Assembly (NCBI GenBank): GCA_022749815.1
Contig: JAKIWV010000003.1
Span: 1-40,937, forward strand
Source: Thermoplasmata archaeon
GTDB taxonomy: Archaea > Thermoplasmatota > Thermoplasmata > Lutacidiplasmatales > UBA184
Reading direction: 5' to 3'
Length of the DNA: 40,937 nt
Shown: one piece after another, positions 15,450-23,590 of the stretch
Layout of the letters: every line of letters begins with the position of its first letter
Position numbering within the stretch: the first letter of the stretch is position 1
Notes under the pieces: generated by a model
What the model was told of the DNA's origin: nothing
Seen by the model: only the letters and a program-made list of their open reading frames with translations
Databases searched by the model: none
Program-made: the position numbers and the translations under genes

Positions 15450-16643
15450 ATGACGGGCACTGGGTCGCTGCTTACCGGGTTGGAGTGCCGGGCTTGCTGC
15501 ACGACCGTTGACGCCGACCGGGCCATCGGAACGTGTCCCACCTGCGGTCACACCCTCTTCGCTACCTATAACCTCGAACGTGGTCGAGCGGAACGGATCC
15601 TGGAATCGTTCCACCGGCGCCCCGCCACGGTATGGCGATACCGCGAACTCCTCCCGGTCCGGGACGAGTCCAACATTGTGACCCTCGGGGAGGGTGGAAC
15701 GCCGATTCTTCGGCTCGCGGAGGTTCCCGAAACGCCCGGGGTCGACCTCTGGCTCAAGGACGACGGCCAGATCCCGACGGGGTCGTTCAAAGCGCGCGGA
15801 ATGGCGGTCGCCGTCTCCCGGGCGCGCGAACTCGGACTTCGCTCCCTGTACGTCCCGAGCGCAGGCAACGCCGGCCTCGCTTTGGCCGCCTACGGCGCCC
15901 GGGCCGGCCTCGCCGTGCGGGTCTATCTACCGGCGTCGACGGCCCCAGAACTCCAGCGCATCTGCCGGGCGTACGGCGCCGAGGTGCTCGCGGTGCCGGG
16001 GACGATCCGCGAGGCGGGAGAGCAGGCTCGCACGCGGGAACGGACCTCGGGAGGATTCGACATGTCGACGCTCCGGGAGCCGTACCGCGTCGAAGGAAAG
16101 AAAACGATGGGGCTCGAGATCTTCGACCAGTTCGCCCGCTCCGAGATGCCCGAGGCAATCGTCTATCCCACCGGCGGTGGCACGGGCCTCGTGGGCATGC
16201 ACAAGGCATTTCTCGAGCTGATCGGGTTGGGCGCCTTGGAGACCGAGCCTCGTCTGATCGCGGTACAGCCCGAGGGGTGCGCCCCGGTAATCCGGGCGTT
16301 GCGAGACGGGGAGTCGACGGTCCGCCCCTGGGAGAATCCCCGCACGATAGCGCCGGGATTGCTCGTCCCCGCTCCGTTCTCTTCGGAAAGGATCCTGGAA
16401 GCGATCCGCGCTACCCGCGGAGATGGGGTCACTGTTCCGGATGAAGCACTTCCTGACGCGATGGAGAAACTGGCTCGTCGTCACGGGCTGTCCGTGTCTC
16501 CGGAGGGAGCGGCGGTCTATGCCGCGCTCCCCCGACTGTTGGCCGACGGGAAGATTCGGGCCGGCGAGCGGGTTCTGTTGTATAACACGGGTACGGGGGC
16601 GATGTGGGACGCCGACGCTCTGCGACATACCGTGAGAACCTAG
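15450..16643 (+). CDS. thrC: Threonine synthase
   Basis: A 397-residue PLP enzyme converting O-phosphohomoserine to threonine. An N-terminal zinc ribbon carries C13/C16 and C29/C32; TLGEGGTPILRL precedes the PLP lysine motif PTGSFKARG (K114), followed by PSAGNAGLALAAYGARAG and the phosphate-binding YPTGGGTGLVGM. These match archaeal class II-like threonine synthases; cysteate synthase is a close relative and cannot be fully excluded. The ATG at 15450 has an excellent GGAGGTG four bases upstream; an earlier GTG at 15348 is less likely. A decayed copy of the C-terminus lies at 17676-17825. Confidence 0.88.
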   Translation: MTGTGSLLTGLECRACCTTVDADRAIGTCPTCGHTLFATYNLERGRAERILESFHRRPATVWRYRELLPVRDESNIVTLGEGGTPILRLAEVPETPGVDLWLKDDGQIPTGSFKARGMAVAVSRARELGLRSLYVPSAGNAGLALAAYGARAGLAVRVYLPASTAPELQRICRAYGAEVLAVPGTIREAGEQARTRERTSGGFDMSTLREPYRVEGKKTMGLEIFDQFARSEMPEAIVYPTGGGTGLVGMHKAFLELIGLGALETEPRLIAVQPEGCAPVIRALRDGESTVRPWENPRTIAPGLLVPAPFSSERILEAIRATRGDGVTVPDEALPDAMEKLARRHGLSVSPEGAAVYAALPRLLADGKIRAGERVLLYNTGTGAMWDADALRHTVRT

Positions 16644-16745
16644 GACGGGCCGGCCGGCGCGGGACACCAGGTATCGCTGGTCCGTTTGCGTTGGATATCC
16701 CTCTAGAGAGGAACAGCGTGGCCGTACGTCGTCCTCGCCGCGTAG

Positions 16746-16910
16746 GGATCGTACGACCTCCCCCTCGCCGACCCGTACTTCCTGACGGAGATCCTTCCGA
16801 TCGGGTGGCTCATCACGGGCTGGGTCGGCGTCCGGCCACGATACGTCGGTCACGCAGCTACCGCGTACTGCACCATCGTCATCGGGTACTCGATGTCGGG
16901 AGGAACCTGA
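16746..16910 (+). pseudogene. Possible remnant of a membrane protein C-terminus
   Basis: Within the 399-base gap 16644-17042 one frame reads as a plausible hydrophobic C-terminus (PYFLTEILPIGWLITGWVG then AATAYCTIVIGYSMSGG, stop at 16908). It has no start codon, and an in-frame TAG at 16743 separates it from a similarly hydrophobic upstream bit (WPYVVLAA); another TAG lies further up. I read it as a decayed gene. The rest of the gap shows only a CG-rich stretch near 16918-16945 and nothing else. Confidence 0.3.
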
Positions 16911-17042
16911 ACCTCCCGCGCGCGCCCGAGGGTTGCGCGTGCCGTTCCCATCCTTCGGCGTAGCGGCGACGATTTTCGCGGCGGCCGCTGGCCATACGGA
17001 GGTCTATGTACCCATACGAACTACGCGACCCCGAGGCAAAGC

Positions 17043-17609
17043 ATGCGGATGGGTCTACTCGTTGTAGGGGTCATCGTGGCGATCGTGGGCGCTGTTCTCC
17101 TGTTCGTTCCGCTGGTGGCGCAGTCTAACCAGACCGTTTCCACTGGGAGCACCACGCCCTTCGTGCTGTTGAGCGTCAGCGGGTTCTCCCTCACCGGGAG
17201 CATTCCGGTCGGCGTGTCGTGGACGGCGACATCGAGCGTGACGGTAGTGGCCGCCTCGTGCACTGCCGCCTGCTTAAGTTCGAACGCTACGAGCATTTCG
17301 GGCCTGTCGGGCCTTACGTATCAGACCGGGAAGAGCGGTTCGTTCACCTTGAACCAGCCGAACGGGGGCGAAGTCATCGTCGGAGCGCTTAACCTCGGGA
17401 CGGGCTCCCCCGCGAACGTGACCTTCAAGGTCACGACGGCGCTCTCCACGGTAGGGACCGTCCTCCTGGTAGTCGGCATCGTCGTGCTCATCGTAGGTGT
17501 CGTCCTGAAGTCCGGTAAGGCCAAGATGACCCCGGCGATGCCTCCGATGTACCCCTCCACTCCCTCACCCGGCGCGCCCCCACCGAGCCCGCCGATGGGA
17601 CCCAGCTAG
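17043..17609 (+). CDS. Membrane-anchored protein with extracellular beta-rich domain and proline-rich tail
   Basis: A 188-residue protein: N-terminal hydrophobic helix (LLVVGVIVAIVGAVLLFVPL), a Ser/Thr/Val-rich domain of about 100 residues with a Cys pair CTAAC, a second helix (VGTVLLVVGIVVLIVGVVL), and a tail rich in Pro and Met (PAMPPMYPSTPSPG). Both ends should be cytosolic with the domain outside. Proteins of this plan are common in Thermoplasmatota without known function. The start is an ATG at 17043 (a second ATG follows two codons later). A hairpin lies 11 bases after the stop. Confidence 0.68.
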   Translation: MRMGLLVVGVIVAIVGAVLLFVPLVAQSNQTVSTGSTTPFVLLSVSGFSLTGSIPVGVSWTATSSVTVVAASCTAACLSSNATSISGLSGLTYQTGKSGSFTLNQPNGGEVIVGALNLGTGSPANVTFKVTTALSTVGTVLLVVGIVVLIVGVVLKSGKAKMTPAMPPMYPSTPSPGAPPPSPPMGPS

Positions 17610-17619
17610 CGCCGCGGTT

Positions 17620-17659
17620 GTGGGCCGCCCAGGGGGTCGCCCACCCCCGGGCAGCCCAC
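17620..17659 (+). terminator. Long GC hairpin after the membrane-protein gene
   Basis: GTGGGC-C-GCCC-A-GGGGG pairs with CCCCC-GGGC-A-GCCCAC around a short loop, giving about 15 base pairs with small bulges. It begins 11 bases after the stop at 17609. No T-run follows, so it may be a terminator or an mRNA 3'-end stabiliser. The gap 17610-18023 otherwise contains only the threonine-synthase-like fragment listed next. Confidence 0.45.
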
Positions 17660-17675
17660 GTGCGCCGCCCAACGG

Positions 17676-17825
17676 ATGCTGACCGACGAGCAGGTACGGC
17701 TATCCAACAGAGACTCGGGGGCAATCTGGGACGAGGATGCCCTGCGAAAGTTGCCGGGCGCGTTGCCTGCCCCGGGAGAACCGGTGCACTGTGAGGAATC
17801 ATTCGGCGAGGGACAAAGGAAATGA
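17676..17825 (+). pseudogene. Decayed threonine-synthase-like C-terminal fragment
   Basis: A 49-codon frame beginning with ATG. Residues 7-24 read VRLSNRDSGAIWDEDALR, aligning without gaps to VLLYNTGTGAMWDADALR at the very end of the intact threonine synthase (about 16573-16626); the DNA also aligns visibly (GGGGGC-AT-TGGGACG core). The remainder of the enzyme is absent. It is probably the remnant of a second PLP-synthase gene lost by deletion; it is unlikely to be translated into anything useful. Confidence 0.55.
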
Positions 17826-18023
17826 GTTGGGATTCACCCGGGCCTGATCTCGATTGTCCGTCCGAAGGAACTGAACTGGCTCCAGGCGGCGCTCACTCCT
17901 TTCGCTATGAGGGCGCGTGTTCCCCGGGAACCCAGGGGGTACGCACGTGAAGGGTTGGAAGTCAGTGCTCGCGCTCGGGGCGCCATCAACCCCTCCGACC
18001 TGCGGCCCCCAGGGTTGAGCCAG

Positions 18024-19925
18024 ATGCAGGGAACTCTTGAAAACGAGAGGGAGACCCCAACGTACGAGGCAGCCCCGATTCGCATCGGGCCCATCCTTCG
18101 TCGCTACCCGCTACCGTTCGTCGCCGTCGTAGGGCTCGCGGTCGGTGGGAGCCTCACCTATCTATTCCAACTACCAGGTCTAGGACGCTGGGTCTGGCTA
18201 GGGACCCTGATCGTCGGCGGAGTTCCCCTGGTCTTCCAAACGGCCCAGCGGCTGATCCGCGGCGAGTTCGCCTCCGATGTCATTGCCATGCTGGCGATCC
18301 TCGGGGCGCTCGCACTGGACCAGGCATTTGCCGGCGTGATCATCGTCCTCATGCAGTCCAGCGGGGAGGCGATCGATTCCTACGCTTTCCACCGGGCCTC
18401 CGCGTCGCTCCGGGAGCTGTTGAAACGAGCTCCCCGTCGAGCACGTCGGCGGAGAGACGACGCCGTCGACGAGATCTCTGTGGAGGAGGTCGCGGTGGGA
18501 GACCGGTTGGTGGTGCTCGCGGGGGACATGCTTCCGGTGGACGGAACGGTGGCCAGTCCAGAGGCACTCATCGACGAGGCCGCGGTCACGGGCGAACCGC
18601 TTCCGAAGCGACGATTCGAGGGCGAGCGGGTGCTGAGCGGGACGATCAGCGTGGGGGCACCTTTCGACATGCGGGCGGACCGTCGAAGCCAGGAGAGCAC
18701 CTACTCCCGCATCGTCGAACTCGTGCGTTCGGCGCAAGAACGGAAGCCTCCTCTCCAGCGGTTGGCCGACCGTTTCGCCGTCTGGTTCACCCCGCTCGCC
18801 TTGGCGGTCGCCGTGATCGGGTGGGTGCTCACCCACGCCCCCCAGACCGCCCTCGCCGTGCTCGTGGTCGCGACTCCGTGTCCTCTCATCATTGCCACAC
18901 CAATCGCGGTCATCGGGGCCGTCAATCGGGCCGCCGACCGCGGCCTCGTGGTCAAGAGTGGCGGGGCGATCGAGGAGATCGGACGGGCCCGGGTCGTCGT
19001 CTTCGACAAAACCGGGACGCTCACGGCCGGTCGTCCCGAGGTGCAGGGGGTCGTTACCTTCGATCCGACGTGGTCCGACGCCGACCTCCTCCGGCGGGCG
19101 GGCGCGCTCGAGCAGCTCTCCTCTCATCCGCTCGCAGCGGCCACGGTTCGGGAAGCCCGGAAGATTGCAAGCACCCTCCCTACCCCCCGGGACGTCGTCG
19201 AAACCGGAGGGGCGGGCATCGAGGGGACGGTCGACGGCCGGCGGCTGCTGGTCGGGTCGGCCTCCCTCGTTCGGCGCCGGACCGGACAGGAGCTAGTGCC
19301 CGAGTGGCAACTGCTCCACGCTCGCCACGGGGAGAGGGGTTGGCTCGTCGCGTTCGTCCTCGTGGACGGCAAGGCCGCGGGAGCGATCCTCTACGCCGAC
19401 GCGCTCCGGCCGGGCGTCCCGGCCATGGTGGACCGGCTCCGGACCCTCGGGGTCGAACACGTCGTCTTGCTCACCGGTGACAGTGTAGCGAATGCGACCG
19501 AGATTGCCGGCCAGGCGCATATCACCGAATTCACCGGCGAGCTGCTGCCCGAGGGGAAGGTCGAGCGAATCAGGGGGTACCGCGACCGGGTCGGCTCCAC
19601 CGTGATGGTGGGCGACGGGATCAACGACGCGGCGGCCCTCGCCTCCGCCTCGGTTGGGGTGGCGATGGGCGCCCGGGGGGCCGGGATCTCCGTGGAGGCA
19701 GCGGACATTGTCCTCCTGGTCGACGACATCACCCGGATTCCGGAGGGGATCGCGCTCGGTCAACGAATGGTCCTCGTGGCCCGTCAGGGGATCTACTTCG
19801 GGCTGGGCGCGAGCCTGGTCCTGATGGGCATCGCCGCGGGTGGGTCCGTGCTTCCCGCGTTGGGAGCGATCTTGCAGGAAATCATCGATGTCCTGGTGAT
19901 CTTGAACGCGCTGAGGGTCCGGTAG
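18024..19925 (+). CDS. P1B-type heavy-metal-translocating ATPase (TPC type)
   Basis: From the ATG at 18024 it is a 633-residue pump. It lacks an N-terminal metal-binding domain. In order: first helices (residues 30-110), actuator motif TGEP (189-192), the membrane metal-site motif TPCPL (284-288), the phosphorylation site DKTGT (328-332), the HP motif SSHPLA (366-371) and the hinge GDGINDAAA near 540. TPC in place of CPC or SPC suggests a P1B-5-like or related specificity (Ni, Co or Fe have been proposed for TPC pumps) rather than copper. An upstream in-frame start at 17907 would add a low-complexity 39 residues. No metal regulator is adjacent. Confidence 0.88.
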   Translation: MQGTLENERETPTYEAAPIRIGPILRRYPLPFVAVVGLAVGGSLTYLFQLPGLGRWVWLGTLIVGGVPLVFQTAQRLIRGEFASDVIAMLAILGALALDQAFAGVIIVLMQSSGEAIDSYAFHRASASLRELLKRAPRRARRRRDDAVDEISVEEVAVGDRLVVLAGDMLPVDGTVASPEALIDEAAVTGEPLPKRRFEGERVLSGTISVGAPFDMRADRRSQESTYSRIVELVRSAQERKPPLQRLADRFAVWFTPLALAVAVIGWVLTHAPQTALAVLVVATPCPLIIATPIAVIGAVNRAADRGLVVKSGGAIEEIGRARVVVFDKTGTLTAGRPEVQGVVTFDPTWSDADLLRRAGALEQLSSHPLAAATVREARKIASTLPTPRDVVETGGAGIEGTVDGRRLLVGSASLVRRRTGQELVPEWQLLHARHGERGWLVAFVLVDGKAAGAILYADALRPGVPAMVDRLRTLGVEHVVLLTGDSVANATEIAGQAHITEFTGELLPEGKVERIRGYRDRVGSTVMVGDGINDAAALASASVGVAMGARGAGISVEAADIVLLVDDITRIPEGIALGQRMVLVARQGIYFGLGASLVLMGIAAGGSVLPALGAILQEIIDVLVILNALRVR

Positions 19926-20098
19926 ACCGGGCATCCGGGTGCGTGCTCCCTGCGCGGACACAGTCCATAAATTACTTCTGGGTCGGTATTTGCGGGACGA
20001 CTGTCCGAATTTAGAGACGCGTCGCCTCGGGAAACGTCGACCTCAGACGAGGATCCTGGCGACTCTTGGCCATAACATTTAGTGCCGGTTGTGGAGCC

Positions 20099-20400
20099 AT
20101 TGCCTCGAATGAAATGAGGGTCGATCCCGGCTTCGAGCATCCATCGAATCACGATCATGATGTTGTATAGCACGACCCTGCACGGCCCTTCGTTGACTTG
20201 GGCAACCGGGTTGAGCGACCTGATCGGAACGTCGAATCGGCGCTTCAACGCCGAGAAGGTCCTCTCCACGCTTACTCGCAGCCGATAGGTCTTGCCGAAC
20301 TCACTCGTGTTTACCAGGAAGGCGTGGAAGGTCCGGGACCAAGCTGGAGATCCCTTCGGGGTCGGTTTGCTATTCACCTTGAATGGGAAGGTGGCCGACG
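20099..20400 (-). pseudogene. C-terminal remnant of a DDE transposase, truncated by an IS3 insertion
   Basis: The minus frame reads KPTPKGSPAWSRTFHAF, then YRLRVSVERTFSALKRRF and a hydrophobic end (RVVLYNIMIVIRWMLEAG). That is the C-terminal part of an IS4/IS5-like DDE transposase, in which the final Glu lies in the SVERTFSALK helix. The frame is open right up to the left end of the IS3 element at 20401, where it is cut; the missing N-terminal part is not found beyond the other IS end. The frame also runs on past 20099 toward the ATPase gene without a convincing end. Confidence 0.7.
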
Positions 20401-20464
20401 TGCCCCCCGTACTTTTGCATACTTGAGGGAGGGGTGCGGGGAGGGATTCCGTTCCTGGACTCTT

Positions 20465-21301
20465 TCATGCTTCGATCTCCTCCAGTTCTTTCCGGGCGAA
20501 CTCGTTCGAGGTGAGGTATCTGAGCGGCGAGGGCGGTCGCTCGGTGTTGTAGTCGTCGATCGACTCCGCGAGTCGTCGTCGGCTCGCGAGGAAGCTCTCG
20601 GGCTCTCGCACCCAGCGGTAGTCCATCTTCAGGTGGCCGTGGAATGACTCCTTCACCCCGTTGTCCTCCGGACGATGCTTCCGGGTCATCCGCAGCTCGA
20701 CCCCCATCCGCCGAACGCTGCCTTAGAAGCGTTGTGCGACAAACTGGCTCCCCCGGTCGACCACGAACGCCAGCCCGTCGGCCCGAGCCGCCTTCGGGAA
20801 TCGAGCGGATACCGAGGTCTCGATCACACCGAGCGCTTCGGTCGCTCGGCAGAACGGGAGAAACTCCCAGGCGACCCCTTCGCGGGTGTGGGTGTCGAGG
20901 ACCGGCATCAACGGGCACGGACCACGATCTATCGTGTCGATGTACGTGAGGTCGGTGGTCCAACGTTCGTTCGGTCTTGAGGCGAAGAGCCGGCCCGTGA
21001 GCGGCAGCCGCGGTCGAGGGAAGTGGGCGGCCTTGAGCAGATGCTCCTCTCGGAGAATCGGATAGACCCGCTTGCGATTCACGCGGATCCGCTCGCGACG
21101 GAGCATCGCCCAGACTTTCCGCACGCCGAAGGTCGGACGAGCCAAGGCGACCCGTCGGACCGCGGCTCGGACCTTCGGTTCGTCCGACCGGTGGCGGGAA
21201 GGGCGAACGCCTCGGGGCTCGTTGCACACGGGGCGGCGCGCGAGACCCACCGGGCGGGCCGCTAGGCTCTCCGGAAGACCGTTCGCCCCCATTGCCGTCA
21301 C
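20465..21301 (-). pseudogene. IS3-family transposase OrfB (integrase domain) with an in-frame TAA
   Basis: The frame encodes an IS150/IS3-type OrfB: the HTH_21 stretch ARPTFGVRKVWAMLRRE, then the rve integrase core with Asp in WTTDLTYID, Asp in MPVLDTHTREGVAW and Glu in NGVKESFHGHLK. It is split by one in-frame TAA at 20723-20725 between VAQRF and GSVRRMG; reading through restores the family sequence, including the catalytic Glu on the far side. The start overlaps the OrfA stop (ATGA). The product would lack the last catalytic residue. Confidence 0.8.
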
Positions 21302-21609
21302 GAGTCCCTTCCGTCGTTTTTTCCCTCGACGGACCCGAGCTCCTCTTTGAACACCTGCAGTGCGATCGCCTGGTCAGCGATCAGCAGCTTCAGACGGGCC
21401 ATTTCTTGGCGCTGGCGCTGCAGAGGCGACCCCTGTCGATTCTCCAGCCCCGAGCGCATCGCCGCCAAGGCCTGGTCCTTCCACTTGTAGAGCTGCGCGG
21501 AGTGGATCCCATAAGCCCGGCAGATCGCCTCGATGTTGGCGTTCGGGCCGAGACCCTCGAGGACGATGCACAACTTCTCTACGCCGCTCCAAGTCCGCCG
21601 CGTCGTCAC
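21298..21609 (-). CDS. IS3-family transposase OrfA (helix-turn-helix)
   Basis: About 103 residues from the GTG at 21609 (the frame is open further up to 21687). It shows the OrfA helix-turn-helix (EAICRAYGIHSAQLYKWKDQ) and a following leucine-zipper-like coiled coil (QEMARLKLLIADQAIALQVFKEEL) used for multimerisation. It overlaps OrfB by four bases (ATGA), allowing coupling; no slippery frameshift heptamer was identified. Its partner OrfB is broken, so it may act only as a DNA-binding inhibitor, if expressed. Confidence 0.75.
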   Translation of the reverse strand: MTTRRTWSGVEKLCIVLEGLGPNANIEAICRAYGIHSAQLYKWKDQALAAMRSGLENRQGSPLQRQRQEMARLKLLIADQAIALQVFKEELGSVEGKNDGRDS

Positions 21610-21839
21610 CGGGCCTCCAGGAACTCGGCAATCGTTCGGACCTTCTCGACGGTTTCGGTTCGGTTCGGCCCTCCCACTATCCCCCACCAGGATGGGTGTG
21701 CAATTCTACGGGGGTACGCACCAGAACCCACACATTGTGGGAAGTTCTGCCCCTGCTCCTCCTAGTGCTCGCGCTGAGGGGAGTGACCAACCGTTACGGC
21801 CATTCTCCTCATTCCGCTCTGGCTGGCCTCTCGCCGTAG

Positions 21840-22019
21840 CTTGCGACCGGCGAGGTCGTCCGGCTAGCCGGAATCAACGGCGTTGGGAAGACAACAGCCA
21901 CCCGAATCGCGACCGTAGTCCCGCACCCCAATGCCGGCCGGTTGATAATCGACGGACGCGAGTTTCGGACTTTAAGACCTCCCGGAAATCGATTGGGAAG
22001 CCGAGAATCCGTAGTTTGA
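21840..22019 (+). pseudogene. ABC-transporter ATPase fragment (Walker A region only)
   Basis: A 59-codon open stretch between two in-frame stops reads ATGEVVRLAGINGVGKTT, then TVVPHPNAGRLIIDGREFR: the beta-strand, Walker A (GxxGxGKTT) and the following conserved strand of an ABC ATPase, about residues 25-75 of the normal domain. There is no start codon, and the Q-loop, signature and Walker B motifs are all missing. It is the remnant of a lost ABC transporter gene. The sequence from here to 22375 has no intact gene. Confidence 0.65.
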
Positions 22020-22232
22020 GGGGTAGGCCGGTACCCATTGATGAGCTTCGAACTAGCCGTGCTAGCGTCAAGGCCTAGAGGGTCCCGGATCCCCTGCAAG
22101 TGGACTCAATAATCTCGACTATAGCATACGTTCTGAAGGGCTAAGTCTGATTTGCGAATGCCGAAGCTTTGTAGGTTAACTATCGGAACTGAGTGGGCTT
22201 TCCTGAGAAACCGATCCCGCTCGCACATTATC

Positions 22233-22269
22233 GACAGTCAGGGTGGTTTTCCGCCAACTGTCCCCTTTT
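22233..22269 (+). terminator. Terminator-like hairpin with T-tract
   Basis: GACAGT...ACTGTC closes an inner stem GGTGG-TTTT-CCGCC (one G-U pair), followed by CCCTTTT. This is the shape of an intrinsic terminator. It lies in the gap 22020-22375, 107 bases upstream of the glutamic peptidase gene, and could end transcription from the now-decayed upstream gene. Confidence 0.4.
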
Positions 22270-22300
22270 AGCAATTTAGTAATACTTGCTGCAATGTCCC

Positions 22301-22314
22301 TTCGCTTGAGCGAA
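22301..22314. promoter_or_regulatory. Short palindrome upstream of the glutamic peptidase gene
   Basis: A perfect 6-2-6 palindrome, TTCGCT-TG-AGCGAA, 62 bases before the ATG at 22376. An A/T-rich TTTAGTAATA stretch at 22276-22285 just upstream could be the TATA element. A regulatory role is inferred only from symmetry and position. Confidence 0.3.
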
Positions 22315-22375
22315 TCGACCAGGCGTAGACTGTTATCTAGCCATCAGGCCTAGCAGCCTAGTTGGGAGTTCTCAG

Positions 22376-23506
22376 ATGAGCATCCGAGTTGTAGGTCCGT
22401 TTTTTCTTCTCTTCCTAATGCTCTTTGCGAGTACATCCGGTGGTTCTGCCGCCGGAGTCACGCCCTCGAACTCATCACCCCATTCCTGTGACCAATCGCA
22501 AACAACAAACGAAACCATCAAAATCAGTTCCGGCCTTGATCTTGGTCTGGAGCGTAAAACCGCTGCCCAATCTCCACTTTTTGTTTCCGCTTCCCACAAT
22601 TACTCCCTTAATGTTGAAAGCCATACTGACACTTGGTCCACAACACCCGATTGCGGAGTCGAGTTGGCCAGCGCCGGTTTGGTATTTTCTGCCACGAATG
22701 CCATGGGAATGAAATATGGGGAGTTACGCATCATCGAGAATCCAAATCTCGCGTCCGTCGTCGACGCTTCCTGGATCCAAAATGATACTGCGGCGTCGAT
22801 GTGCGGTAGCAGCGCTCAAGCTTGTTGGTCAGGTTACGATTTTCACGACCCCGGAGTGAGCTACGCACAAGATCAGATGCAGTGGGACATTCCCGTCGCT
22901 AACCCTTCTTCCGGCTGTGGCAACGGATGTACGGAAAAGGTGGCGGTGTGGGTAGGGCAAACGGTTCAACTAGGTGGGGGCTCAGGCAGCACTGCAGGAA
23001 TCGCTCAGACCGGAACCCTGTCAAGCGTGTCCGTGAATTGGTATGGAACGACACGGACGTACTCTCTGTGGTACGAATATTGGCCCGGGAGCCTTGTAAC
23101 TTGTTTCACTGGGGCCTACACTCCGGGCGCGGGGGACAATATGAAGGCCACCGCCCAGGTTGTTTACAACAGGGGCGTGTGGGAGTATTACCTCAGCTTG
23201 GTGGACTACTCCATCGGAAGCGGATACACTTGCACTGCCTACTCGGGAATGGCAATGGGCGTTCCCCCCAACTACTACGAGTTCATGGTAGAAAATCCAG
23301 AGGACACTCAGACTGGTACACCGTGGCAAGGTCCGAACACGGGTTGGATAACCCTGAACAATTTGATCGTGAACAACCTAGGGGCTGAAAACTTCACCAA
23401 TTACAAATGGACCCAGATGCCGAATGACCAAGTGGGTTCACTTTCCTACAGCGGTTTCCTGCTCCACGATTTTTTCCAGGAGCATGACACCGGCTGCGCT
23501 TGCTGA
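22376..23506 (+). CDS. Secreted glutamic peptidase, G1 (eqolisin) family
   Basis: A 376-residue protein with a signal peptide (residues 1-26, FFLLFLMLFAST core). The domain from about residue 168 reads like an eqolisin: W-V-G at 192-194; the catalytic Gln candidate Q211 in GIAQTG; LWYEYWPG at 231-238; GDNMKATAQVV at 253-263; and the catalytic Glu candidate E302 in YYEFMVENP, matching the AEWIVE motif of fungal enzymes. Both members of the Gln/Glu dyad are present. These peptidases act at acid pH outside the cell. Cysteines at 38, 93, 143, 150, 181, 185, 243, 286, 374 and 376 suggest disulfides. Codon use is more AT-rich than in the flanks, suggesting acquisition. ATG start; the neighbouring small membrane protein may be linked. 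Confidence 0.82.
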   Translation: MSIRVVGPFFLLFLMLFASTSGGSAAGVTPSNSSPHSCDQSQTTNETIKISSGLDLGLERKTAAQSPLFVSASHNYSLNVESHTDTWSTTPDCGVELASAGLVFSATNAMGMKYGELRIIENPNLASVVDASWIQNDTAASMCGSSAQACWSGYDFHDPGVSYAQDQMQWDIPVANPSSGCGNGCTEKVAVWVGQTVQLGGGSGSTAGIAQTGTLSSVSVNWYGTTRTYSLWYEYWPGSLVTCFTGAYTPGAGDNMKATAQVVYNRGVWEYYLSLVDYSIGSGYTCTAYSGMAMGVPPNYYEFMVENPEDTQTGTPWQGPNTGWITLNNLIVNNLGAENFTNYKWTQMPNDQVGSLSYSGFLLHDFFQEHDTGCAC

Positions 23507-23590
23507 TTCATCGCTCTAAGGAGACCGATGGACGGAGCGGTAGCTGCGGGGTGAGAATGAAATCTGAGTACTCGGGTTGTGGAGAATCGA

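Larger units (their letters stand above)
20401..21717 (-). mobile_element. IS3-family insertion sequence
   Basis: An element of about 1.3 kb holding an OrfA/OrfB pair on the minus strand. Terminal inverted repeats share the core CCCCCGTA-n3-TTGCA-n-AC, seen at 20403-20422 on plus and 21696-21714 on minus. No clear target-site duplication is visible, so the outer bases are approximate and the element may be old or rearranged. OrfB carries a nonsense codon, so this copy is probably immobile on its own. It sits inside an older transposase gene. Confidence 0.75.

Noticed and set aside
16743..16745. In-frame TAG read as pyrrolysine in the hydrophobic fragment
   Set aside because: No start codon, a second TAG further upstream and no sign of pylTSBCD or methylamine genes; decay is simpler.
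15927..16853. 308-codon minus-strand frame over threonine synthase
   Set aside because: Composition follows the reverse of thrC and shows no motif; thrC has all its PLP motifs and a strong ribosome binding site.
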